NCBI GenBank assembly: GCA_030840515.1
Contig: JAVEEJ010000241.1
Coordinates: forward strand, 1-8,027
Direction: 5' to 3'
DNA from: Frankiaceae bacterium
GTDB lineage: Bacteria; Actinomycetota; Actinomycetes; JAVEEJ01
Length of the DNA stretch: 8,027 nucleotides
This document shows, piece after piece, positions 1 to 5,259 of this stretch; positions within the stretch are counted from its first letter, which is position 1; every line of letters starts with the position of its first letter. The position numbers and the translations under genes were made by a program. The notes under the pieces were generated by a model. It searched no databases and had not been told where the DNA came from. It was given only the letters and a program-made list of their open reading frames with translations.

Positions 1-119
1 CCGAGCCCGAGGCCCACCGCGATGGCGACGGGCAGGTCACGGCCGGCCCGGCCGTGCCCCGCGGCAGGGGCCGGGGACGGCTCGGCTGGGGTGGCGGCCG
101 GCGCCTCGTCCACGGCCAT
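1..119 (-). CDS. cdsA: Phosphatidate cytidylyltransferase, N-terminal fragment (cut by window edge)
   Basis: Only the first 39 codons are present; the gene runs off the left edge. The reading starts at ATG 117-119 with a 30-residue Ala/Pro/Glu-rich cytoplasmic head, then a short basic stretch (HGRAGRDLPVAIAVGLGLG) that leads into what should be the first membrane helix. That basic-to-hydrophobic junction resembles actinobacterial CdsA proteins. CdsA is a membrane enzyme that makes CDP-diacylglycerol from phosphatidate and CTP, the branch point to all phospholipids. The catalytic C-terminal signature lies outside the window, so the call rests on the short N-terminus plus position directly after frr, where cdsA usually sits in bacteria. 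The start lies 14 bases after the frr stop and has no clear Shine-Dalgarno, so translation probably depends on coupling to frr. Confidence 0.72.
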   Translation of the reverse strand, partial: MAVDEAPAATPAEPSPAPAAGHGRAGRDLPVAIAVGLGL

Positions 120-133
120 CGTCGGTGTGCTGC

Positions 134-691
134 TCAGACCGCGCGCAGCTCAGACTCCTTGTGCCGAAGGCGCTCGTCGACGCCGGCGACGTACTTGTGC
201 GTCAGAGCATCGAGCTCCTTCTCAGCGCGACGCACGTCGTCCTCACCGGCATCGCCGTCCTTCTGGAGGCGGTCAAGGGCGTCCTTCGCGTGCCGGCGGA
301 TGTTGCGGATCGAGATGCGCTGGTCCTCGGCCTTGGTGTGCGCGACCTTGATCATCTCGCGTCGCCGCTCTTCGGTGAGCTGCGGGAAGACGACCCGGAT
401 GATCTTGCCGTCGTTCGTGGGGTTGACGCCCATGTCGCTGTCGCGGATGGCCTTCTCGATCGCGTTGAGCGAGGAGATGTCGAAGGGGGCGATGATCGCC
501 ATCCGCGGCTCCGGCACCGTGAAGGACGCGAGCTGGTTCACGGGCGTGGGCGCGCCGTAGTAGTCCACGACGATCTTCGCGAACATCGACGGGTTGGCTC
601 GACCGGTGCGAATGGCCGCGAAGTCCTCCTTGGCCACCTCGACCGCCTTGGCCATCTTCTCCTCGGCCTCGAGCAGGGTCTCGTCGATCAC
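134..691 (-). CDS. frr: Ribosome recycling factor (RRF)
   Basis: Encodes 185 residues, the usual RRF length. RRF works with EF-G and IF3 to split the post-termination ribosome and free it from mRNA. The protein begins with the helical segment of domain I (IDETLLEAEEKMAKAVEVAK), continues with RTGRANPSMF (28-37), the domain II beta region with YYGAPTPVNQLA (44-55), and NPTNDGKIIRVVFPQLTEER (90-109). It closes with the long helical hairpin containing the Arg-rich IRNIRR (128-133). The frame stays open upstream to 760, but the GTG at 689-691 is preferred. It gives the canonical N-terminus and has GGGAG nine bases upstream (701-705). The gene follows pyrH after 53 bases and precedes cdsA by 14, which suits a shared transcript. 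No anomaly seen. Confidence 0.97.
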   Translation of the reverse strand: MIDETLLEAEEKMAKAVEVAKEDFAAIRTGRANPSMFAKIVVDYYGAPTPVNQLASFTVPEPRMAIIAPFDISSLNAIEKAIRDSDMGVNPTNDGKIIRVVFPQLTEERRREMIKVAHTKAEDQRISIRNIRRHAKDALDRLQKDGDAGEDDVRRAEKELDALTHKYVAGVDERLRHKESELRAV

Positions 692-700
692 TGTGCTTGT

Positions 701-705
701 CTCCC
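701..705 (-). promoter_or_regulatory. frr ribosome binding site
   Basis: The minus strand reads GGGAG with nine bases before GTG 691. This site decides the start in favour of the 185-residue product over an in-frame upstream start at 760. Confidence 0.7.
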
Positions 706-744
706 GGAGTCTCGGTCGATGGGTGGGCTCGCAGCGGGCGGAGG

Positions 745-1515
745 TCAGTCCGTGGGGCACACGAGCGTGCCGATCTTCTCACCGCGCACGGCGCGCGCGA
801 TGTTGCCCGGCTCGTTGAGGTCGAACACGACGATGGGCAGCCCGTTGTCCATACACAGGCTGAACGCCGTGGCGTCCAGGACCTTGAGCCCGCGCGAGAT
901 CGCCTCGGCGTAGTCGAGCCGGTCGAACTTGACCGCGTCGGGATTGGTCCGCGGGTCGGCGTCGTACACGCCGTCCACGCCGTTCTTCGCCATCAGCACC
1001 GCGTCGGCGTTGACCTCCAGCGCACGCTGCGCAGCCGTGGTGTCGGTGGAGAAGAACGGGGCGCCCAGCCCGGCGCCGAAGATGACGACGCGACCCTTCT
1101 CGAGGTGGCGGATGGCCCGGCGCGGTACGTAAGGCTCGGCCACCTGGCCCATGGCGATCGCGGTCTGGACGCGGGTCTCGACCCCCGCCTTCTCGAGGAA
1201 GTCCTGCAAGGCCAGGCAGTTGATCACCGTGCCGAGCATGCCCATGTAGTCGGCGCGCGGCCGGTCCATGCCGCGCTCGGCCAGGATGTGCCCGCGGAAC
1301 ATGTTGCCTCCGCCGACGACGACCGCGACCTGGATGCCGCTGCGCACGACGTCAGCGATCTGCTCGGCGATCAGCCCCACCGTCAGCGGGTCGATACCGA
1401 GCTCGCGGCCACCGGCGAACGCCTCGCCGGAGACCTTGAGCAGCACGCGCCGGTAGCTGCCCGACGCACCGCGATCGGCCGACGAGGGAGCCGCCTCCTC
1501 GATGCTCTCGCTCAC
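745..1515 (-). CDS. pyrH: Uridylate (UMP) kinase
   Basis: Encodes 256 residues of an amino-acid-kinase-fold enzyme that phosphorylates UMP to UDP with ATP, the entry to UTP and CTP synthesis in the cytoplasm. After a non-conserved head of about 20 residues come the phosphate-binding KVSGEAF (27-33), the glycine loop VVGGGNMFRG (66-75), and the UMP-site segment RADYMGMLGT (87-96). Then follow GAGLGAPFFSTDTTAAQRA (147-165), whose STDT residues are typical of bacterial hexameric UMP kinases, and KNGVDGVYDADP (177-188). The family norm is about 240 residues, so the extra length is the head. The start is GTG at 1513-1515, supported by GAGGAGG eight bases upstream. It lies 71 bases after tsf with no convincing terminator between them. 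Allosteric control by GTP and UTP is known for the family but cannot be read here. Confidence 0.98.
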   Translation of the reverse strand: MSESIEEAAPSSADRGASGSYRRVLLKVSGEAFAGGRELGIDPLTVGLIAEQIADVVRSGIQVAVVVGGGNMFRGHILAERGMDRPRADYMGMLGTVINCLALQDFLEKAGVETRVQTAIAMGQVAEPYVPRRAIRHLEKGRVVIFGAGLGAPFFSTDTTAAQRALEVNADAVLMAKNGVDGVYDADPRTNPDAVKFDRLDYAEAISRGLKVLDATAFSLCMDNGLPIVVFDLNEPGNIARAVRGEKIGTLVCPTD

Positions 1516-1523
1516 GGTGGCGG

Positions 1524-1530
1524 CCTCCTC
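1524..1530 (-). promoter_or_regulatory. pyrH ribosome binding site
   Basis: Strong Shine-Dalgarno GAGGAGG on the minus strand, eight bases before the GTG start at 1515. It supports the longer N-terminus of PyrH despite the non-ATG codon. Confidence 0.75.
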
Positions 1531-1586
1531 GTCTGGCGTCGTCGTCGTGCAGTGTGCCTCAGCCTGCGTCAGTCAGGCGGAGCGCC

Positions 1587-2408
1587 TCAGGAGCTGCCGA
1601 CCTCGAAGCGCACGAAGCCGGTCAGCTTGACGCCGGCCTCGTCCAGGTAGGCACCCACGGACTTCTTGCTGTCCTTGACGAAGGACTGCTCGAGCAGCAC
1701 GACGTCCTTGAAGAAGCCGTTGACCCGACCCTCGACGATCTTGGGCAGCGCGCCTTCCGGCTTGCCCTCCTCGCGCGCTGTCGCCTCGGCGATGCGCCGC
1801 TCGCTCTCGACGAGGTCAGCCGGCACGTCGTCGCGGTTGAGGTACTGCGCGCGCAGCGCCGACACCTGCATGGCCGCCGCCCGAGCTGCCTCGACGTCGT
1901 CGCCTTCGAAGGAGACGAGTACGCCGATCTGCGGCGGCAGGTCGCTGGCCCGACGGTGCATGTAGGCAGCGACCGTGCCGTCGAGCACAGCGACGCGACC
2001 GAGCGCGATCTTCTCCCCGATCACAGCGGCGACCGAGTCGATGTTCTCCCGGACGGTCTTGCCGTCAGCGAGGGTCTGGTCGAGCAGCTCCTCGGCGTTG
2101 GCCGGGCGCGAGCTCGCCGCGTGGGCGACGATGTCGGCCGCCAGCTGCTGGAACTGCTCGTTCTTGGCGACGAAGTCGGTCTCGCAGTTGAGCTCGATGA
2201 GCGCGTTCTCCGCCGCGGCCACGAGGCCGTTGGCGGCGGTGCGCTCGCCGGAGCGCTTGGCAGCCTTCGCCGCGCCCTTGACGCGCAGCGCCTCGATCGC
2301 CTTCGCCTCGTCGCCCTCGTGCTCGACGAGCGCGTTCTTGACGTCGCTCATGCCGGCGCCGGTGAGCTCGCGCACCTTCTTGATCTGCGCGGCCGTGATG
2401 TCAGCCAT
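1587..2408 (-). CDS. tsf: Translation elongation factor Ts
   Basis: Encodes 273 residues. EF-Ts exchanges GDP for GTP on EF-Tu. The N-terminal UBA-like domain is clear (VRELTGAGMSDVKNAL, about residues 12-27), followed by a lysine/alanine linker. The signature ETDFVAKN (76-83) is intact and includes the Asp-Phe pair that inserts into EF-Tu. The two core subdomains follow, with IGVLVSFEGDD near residue 161. The C-terminus (VKLTGFVRFEVGSS) is typical of the high-GC Gram-positive form, which lacks the long coiled-coil module of the E. coli protein. Start is ATG 2406-2408, with AGGA eight bases upstream. rpsB lies 135 bases upstream, so the usual rpsB-tsf pair is present. Confidence 0.98.
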   Translation of the reverse strand: MADITAAQIKKVRELTGAGMSDVKNALVEHEGDEAKAIEALRVKGAAKAAKRSGERTAANGLVAAAENALIELNCETDFVAKNEQFQQLAADIVAHAASSRPANAEELLDQTLADGKTVRENIDSVAAVIGEKIALGRVAVLDGTVAAYMHRRASDLPPQIGVLVSFEGDDVEAARAAAMQVSALRAQYLNRDDVPADLVESERRIAEATAREEGKPEGALPKIVEGRVNGFFKDVVLLEQSFVKDSKKSVGAYLDEAGVKLTGFVRFEVGSS

Positions 2409-2449
2409 GTCCTGTGTCCTGTTCCTCGAAGGTCGTGCTGGTGTCGTGT

Positions 2450-2494
2450 GCGGGCGCGCCCGCCGGCGTCCCCGGCCGCCCCCCGGAAGGGGCG
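2450..2494 (-). terminator. Two GC-rich hairpins between rpsB and tsf (possible attenuator)
   Basis: Within the 135-base rpsB-tsf gap there is a six-pair stem at 2477-2494 (minus strand CGCCCC, loop TTCCGG, GGGGCG). It is followed by a 14-base perfect palindrome at 2450-2463 (GCGGGCGCGCCCGC). Neither has a following T run, so they are not a classical intrinsic terminator. Partial termination between rpsB and tsf is known in E. coli. A similar role here is inference, and the stems may be no more than what high GC produces by chance. Confidence 0.3.
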
Positions 2495-2543
2495 ACCAAG
2501 GGCCGTCGTACTCGCTGGTGGATCGTGCTCTTGCGCCGGCCGG

Positions 2544-3419
2544 TCAGGCCTGCGCGGGTGCCTCGGCAGTCGGGGCAGCGGGCTCGCCCGCGGCCGTCTC
2601 GGCCGGGACCGCGTCGGCCCCAGTCGCTGCAGCCTGGTCCCCTGACAGCAGCTGCTGCTCCCACTCGGCCATCGGCTCGTCGGTGCCGAGCTCGCTGCCG
2701 GCCTCCGCCGGCTCGTCGCCCGTGCCTGCACCGGCGCGGGCCATCAGGCCCTCCGCCACGGCGTCGGCGATGACGCGGGTGAGCAGGTTGACGCTGCGGA
2801 TCGCGTCGTCGTTGCCCGGGATCGCGTAGTCGACCTCGTCCGGGTCGCAGTTGGTGTCGAGGATGGACACGACCGGGATGTGGAGCTTGCGCGCCTCACC
2901 GACCGCGATGTGCTCCTTCTTGGTGTCCACGACCCAGATCGCGCTGGGAACCCGCGTCATGTCGCGCAGGCCACCGAGGGTGCGGTCGAGCTTCTTGCGC
3001 TCGCGCTGGAGGACGAGCGCCTCCTTCTTGGTGAGCACGGTCGAGCCGCCGGTCTGCTCGATCTCCTCGAGCTCCTTGAGCCGCTGCAGGCGCTTGTAGA
3101 CCGTGGAGAAGTTGGTCAGCATGCCGCCGAGCCAGCGCTGGTTGACGTAGGGCATGCCCACCCGGCCCGCCTCCTGGGCGATGGCCTCCTGAGCCTGCTT
3201 CTTGGTCCCGACGAACAGGATCGTGCCGCCGTGGGCGACCGTGTCCTTGACGAACTCGTACGCGCGGTCGATGTAGGACAGCGACTGCTGCAGGTCGATG
3301 ATGTAGATCCCATTGCGCTCGGTGAAGATGTAGCGCTTCATCTTGGGGTTCCAGCGACGAGTCTGGTGTCCGAAGTGGACGCCGCTCTCGAGCAGCTGGC
3401 GCATCGTGACGACGGCCAT
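2544..3419 (-). CDS. rpsB: 30S ribosomal protein S2
   Basis: Encodes 291 residues of the S2 family, a late-assembling small-subunit protein near the mRNA exit side that helps bind S1-type proteins. Conserved blocks appear in order: VHFGHQTRRWNPKMKRYIF (14-32), GIYIIDLQQS (37-46), ILFVGTKKQAQEA (67-79), YVNQRWLGGMLTNF (91-104), and later IPVVSILDTNCDP and YAIPGNDDAIRS. E. coli S2 has 241 residues; the excess is a tail of about 62 residues from 230, rich in Ala, Glu, Pro and Gly with no Lys or Arg. It contains a short EPMAEWEQQLL motif. The frame is open upstream to 3512, but ATG 3417-3419 gives the canonical MAVVTMRQLLE start. It also has GAGAGGAG eight bases upstream. It is the first gene of the rpsB-tsf-pyrH-frr cluster and has a structured leader. 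Confidence 0.98.
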   Translation of the reverse strand: MAVVTMRQLLESGVHFGHQTRRWNPKMKRYIFTERNGIYIIDLQQSLSYIDRAYEFVKDTVAHGGTILFVGTKKQAQEAIAQEAGRVGMPYVNQRWLGGMLTNFSTVYKRLQRLKELEEIEQTGGSTVLTKKEALVLQRERKKLDRTLGGLRDMTRVPSAIWVVDTKKEHIAVGEARKLHIPVVSILDTNCDPDEVDYAIPGNDDAIRSVNLLTRVIADAVAEGLMARAGAGTGDEPAEAGSELGTDEPMAEWEQQLLSGDQAAATGADAVPAETAAGEPAAPTAEAPAQA

Positions 3420-3427
3420 GGGTGGTG

Positions 3428-3435
3428 CTCCTCTC
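3428..3435 (-). promoter_or_regulatory. rpsB ribosome binding site
   Basis: The minus strand reads GAGAGGAG, eight bases before ATG 3419. It begins directly at the foot of the hairpin at 3436-3455, so folding or protein binding there could affect ribosome access. It fixes the rpsB start against in-frame upstream starts. Confidence 0.8.
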
Positions 3436-3455
3436 GCGCGCCCGTCCGGGCGCGC
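3436..3455 (-). promoter_or_regulatory. rpsB leader hairpin adjoining the Shine-Dalgarno
   Basis: Perfect inverted repeat: GCGCGCCCG, two bases, CGGGCGCGC. It gives an eight- to nine-pair all-GC stem on the minus-strand RNA, and its 3' arm touches the Shine-Dalgarno. S2 is known in E. coli to repress its own rpsB-tsf mRNA through the 5' leader. Whether this element does so is inference. Confidence 0.5.
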
Positions 3456-3511
3456 ACCGGTTCCCGCGCCGACCGGGTGGTCGCCGCGCCTGACGCCGCC
3501 GACGCGCTCCA

Positions 3512-3529
3512 CCCCTCCTCGCGGAGGGG
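3512..3529 (-). promoter_or_regulatory. rpsB leader hairpin with GNRA-type loop
   Basis: On the minus strand CCCCTCC, loop GCGA, GGAGGGG form a perfect seven-pair stem closed by a GNRA tetraloop. GNRA loops are common in folded RNAs, so the minus (rpsB) strand is the more likely one to use this structure. The 3' arm itself carries GGAGG but has no start codon at useful distance in a supported frame. Confidence 0.45.
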
Positions 3530-3550
3530 ACCGGGCGCGCGCCCCGCTGC

Positions 3551-3580
3551 CTGGTGCAGCTGCCGGAGGCAGCTGCGCAG
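3551..3580 (-). promoter_or_regulatory. Distal inverted repeat in the rpsB leader
   Basis: GCAGCTGCC at 3556-3564, three bases, and GGCAGCTGC at 3568-3576 pair perfectly over nine bases. Three further outer pairs (3551-3553 with 3578-3580) form across a small internal loop. It is the longest hairpin of the gap. It may be the 5' structural element of the leader or an operator for a dimeric protein; the sequence does not distinguish these. Confidence 0.4.
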
Positions 3581-3632
3581 TCGGTCTGGCGGCGTGCGAA
3601 GTCAGCCCAGCGCAAGCCGGACTGCGGGAGCG

Positions 3633-3638
3633 AGTCTA
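3633..3638 (-). promoter_or_regulatory. Candidate -10 box for rpsB
   Basis: The minus strand reads TAGACT, matching TANNNT, a rare AT-containing hexamer in this gap. At 17-18 bases upstream there is no TTGACA-like box (GCCTCC or GGCCTC instead), so this is a weak call. If used, transcription would start near 3626 and the leader would be about 207 bases, covering all three hairpins. Confidence 0.3.
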
Positions 3639-3642
3639 CGCA

Positions 3643-3680
3643 CTGTCCACAGGCGGGAGGCCCTCGGGTCGGTGTCCACA
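3643..3680 (+). repeat. Two direct DnaA-box-like 9-mers
   Basis: CTGTCCACA at 3643-3651 and GTGTCCACA at 3672-3680 share an eight-base core and lie 29 bases apart in the same orientation. The first matches the high-GC actinobacterial DnaA box (TTGTCCACA-like) at eight of nine positions and fits its known degeneracy. They flank the candidate rpsB promoter. Two boxes are too few for an origin; a regulatory role for DnaA or chance are the options. Confidence 0.3.
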
Positions 3681-3731
3681 GCCTCACGCCTGGCCGGCTT
3701 CCGGCGCCTCTCCCCGGCGCAGTCTCGGCGC

Positions 3732-4475
3732 ATGCCCCTGCTGCTCGCCTTCCTCGCCTCCGCCTCCGCGTGGCTGTGGCCACTCACGCCTGCGCCTGCC
3801 GTGGTCCGCGGCTTCCACCCGCCCGCCACCGCCTACGGCCCCGGCCACCGAGGCGTCGACCTGGCCGGGGCCGTCGGCGATCCGGTTTTGGCGGCGGGGG
3901 CGGGCGTGGTCACGGTGGCGGGTCCGGTCGCCGGTCGGGGTGTCGTGGTCGTCCTTCATGGCCGGCTGCGCACCACCTATGAGCCGGTCGCCGCCTCGGT
4001 GCACGTCGGCGCGGTCGTTCTCGCGGGCGACCGGCTGGGCACGCTCACCGCCGGACACCCGGGCTGCCCGGTCGCCGCCTGCCTGCACTGGGGCCTGCTG
4101 CGCGGCCGGACCTACCTCGACCCGCTGAGCCTGCTCGGTCGGGGACGGGTGCGTCTGCTTCCCGTGGAGGGTCGAGTACGGCGAGGCGTCAGCGCGCTGT
4201 CGGTCGTCTCGGCCACCCACCCACCGGTGGCGGTCCGGCCTGCAGCGGTGGACGACACCACCCCGGGCTCCGGGACGGTGGCCGCAACCTTGGCCGAGGC
4301 GTCGCTGGCGGCCATCGGTGGGCTGTGGCTGCTCAAGCGCTCGAGCGTGGGACGGGCTGCGGTCAGGCGCTCTGCTCGGCGAGCTTTCCTCGGAGCTGGA
4401 GCACGGCCTTGGTGTGCATCTGGCAGATCCGGCTCTCCGTCACGCCGAGCACCTGGCCGATCTCCGCCAGCGTGA
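3732..4475 (+). CDS. Secreted M23/LytM-family protein, probably catalytically degenerate
   Basis: Encodes 247 residues: a hydrophobic N-terminal segment (LLLAFLASASAWLWPL, 3-18) that looks like a signal sequence, then an M23 domain. The HxxxD zinc motif is present as H39-R-G-V-D43, followed by the family strand DPVLAAGAGVV (50-60). The terminal HxH motif appears as C117-L-H119, so the third zinc ligand remains but the first histidine is cysteine. The YAHL-type histidine is replaced in TYEPV (82-86). C112 and C117 could form a disulfide outside the cell. Residues 181-201 may be a weak C-terminal membrane segment before a basic tail. Active relatives cut peptidoglycan cross-bridges; this one may only bind. 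ATG 3732 lacks a Shine-Dalgarno. GTG 3672, with GGGAGG eleven bases upstream and a basic 20-residue head, is a real alternative. The 3' end overlaps whiG by 113 bases. Confidence 0.75.
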   Translation: MPLLLAFLASASAWLWPLTPAPAVVRGFHPPATAYGPGHRGVDLAGAVGDPVLAAGAGVVTVAGPVAGRGVVVVLHGRLRTTYEPVAASVHVGAVVLAGDRLGTLTAGHPGCPVAACLHWGLLRGRTYLDPLSLLGRGRVRLLPVEGRVRRGVSALSVVSATHPPVAVRPAAVDDTTPGSGTVAATLAEASLAAIGGLWLLKRSSVGRAAVRRSARRAFLGAGARPWCASGRSGSPSRRAPGRSPPA

Positions 4476-5259
4476 GGCCCTCGTAGTAGTAGAGCGTCAC
4501 GACGATCTTCTCCCGCTCGGGCAGCGTGTTGATCGCCCGGGCGAGCAGGTACTTGGTCTCCTCGGTCTCGAAGGCCGAGACCGGGTCCTCCGCCTTGGTG
4601 TCCTCGAGGGTGTCGACCAGGCTGAGCTTGTCTCCCCGCTCGCCGCCCACGCTCATCAGCTCGTCGAGGGCGACCACGTTGACGAAGGAGACCTGGCTGA
4701 AGATCGTGTGCAGGTCCTCGAGCGGGATGCCCAGCTCGGACGCCACCTCGGCCTCGGTCGGGGTGCGCTGCAGGCGAGCCTCGAGCGAGGAGTAGGCCTT
4801 CTCCACCTCGCGGGCCTTGTAGCGGACCGAGCGCGGGATCCAGTCGATGGAGCGCAGCTCGTCGATGATCGCGCCCTTGATGCGGCTGATCGCGTAGGTC
4901 TCGAACTTGATCGCCCGCTCGAGGTCGAACTTCTCGATGGCGTCGATCAGCCCGAAGATCCCGTAGGAGACGAGGTCGGCCTGCTCGATGTTCGGCGGCA
5001 GCCCCACGCCGACGCGGCCGGCGACGTACTTCACCAGCGGCGAGTAGTGCAGGATCAGCCGATCGCGGAGCCGCTGCTCCTTGGTCGCCTTGAACTCCAC
5101 CCAGAGCTCACGCAGCGCGGCTTCCGCCTGCGTCTTCTCGAACGCCTTGGCCTCTGCCACCGCCTCGGCAGTGAGTTCCTCGGGAACGGGCAGCTCCTCG
5201 GGCTCAGCGGGCGGGGTCAGCACTCCGGAGCCCTCAGGCCCGGGGGTGCGCGCGGTCAT
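4363..5259 (-). CDS. whiG: RNA polymerase sigma factor of the WhiG/FliA (SigD) type
   Basis: Encodes 298 residues of a group 3 sigma-70 factor. After a Glu/Pro/Ala-rich head (1-47) comes region 2, with LILHYSPLVKYVAGRVGVGL (68-87), then EQADLVSYGIFGLIDAIEKF (92-111) and the promoter-melting block KFETYAISRIKGAIIDEL (118-135). DWIPRSVR (139-146) leads into region 3. Region 4 includes LPEREKIVVTLYYYEGLTLA (246-265) and the helix-turn-helix GVTESRICQMHTKAVLQLR (272-290). The match to remembered Streptomyces WhiG is close. WhiG starts aerial hyphae sporulation in Streptomyces and is held by anti-sigma RsiG with c-di-GMP; FliA-type relatives drive flagellar genes. The role here is not decided. ATG 5259 overlaps xerC by 26 bases. 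GTG 5223, with GAGGG seven bases upstream next to the xerC stop, is a credible alternative start (286 residues). Confidence 0.93.
   Translation of the reverse strand: MTARTPGPEGSGVLTPPAEPEELPVPEELTAEAVAEAKAFEKTQAEAALRELWVEFKATKEQRLRDRLILHYSPLVKYVAGRVGVGLPPNIEQADLVSYGIFGLIDAIEKFDLERAIKFETYAISRIKGAIIDELRSIDWIPRSVRYKAREVEKAYSSLEARLQRTPTEAEVASELGIPLEDLHTIFSQVSFVNVVALDELMSVGGERGDKLSLVDTLEDTKAEDPVSAFETEETKYLLARAINTLPEREKIVVTLYYYEGLTLAEIGQVLGVTESRICQMHTKAVLQLRGKLAEQSA

Larger units (their letters stand above)
3420..3731. other. 312-base divergent intergenic region between rpsB and the M23-family gene
   Basis: This is the only gene-free stretch over 300 bases. It holds, from rpsB outward, a strong Shine-Dalgarno (3428-3435) and three inverted repeats (3436-3455, 3512-3529, 3551-3580). 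Beyond those lie a weak minus-strand -10 candidate (3633-3638) and two same-orientation DnaA-box-like 9-mers (3643-3651, 3672-3680). Read on the minus strand these make a plausible rpsB 5' leader of about 200 bases. I see no convincing plus-strand promoter for the M23-family gene and no small ORF with a good start and conserved look. Confidence 0.7.

Noticed and set aside
692..760. Longer frr product starting at 760
   Set aside because: The extra residues run into the end of pyrH and do not resemble RRF. GTG 691 gives exactly 185 residues with a good Shine-Dalgarno.
1571..1589. Hairpin just after the tsf stop as a terminator
   Set aside because: Only five clean pairs (AGGCG/CGCCT) with a mismatch, partly inside the tsf stop, and no T run.
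3420..3512. Longer rpsB product starting at 3512
   Set aside because: The extra 31 residues are encoded by the leader hairpins, are not S2-like, and the ATG at 3419 has a strong, well-spaced Shine-Dalgarno.
4331..4347. CGCTCGAGCG palindrome near the whiG end as a bidirectional terminator
   Set aside because: Short, no T run, and inside the M23-family coding frame; expected by chance at this GC content.
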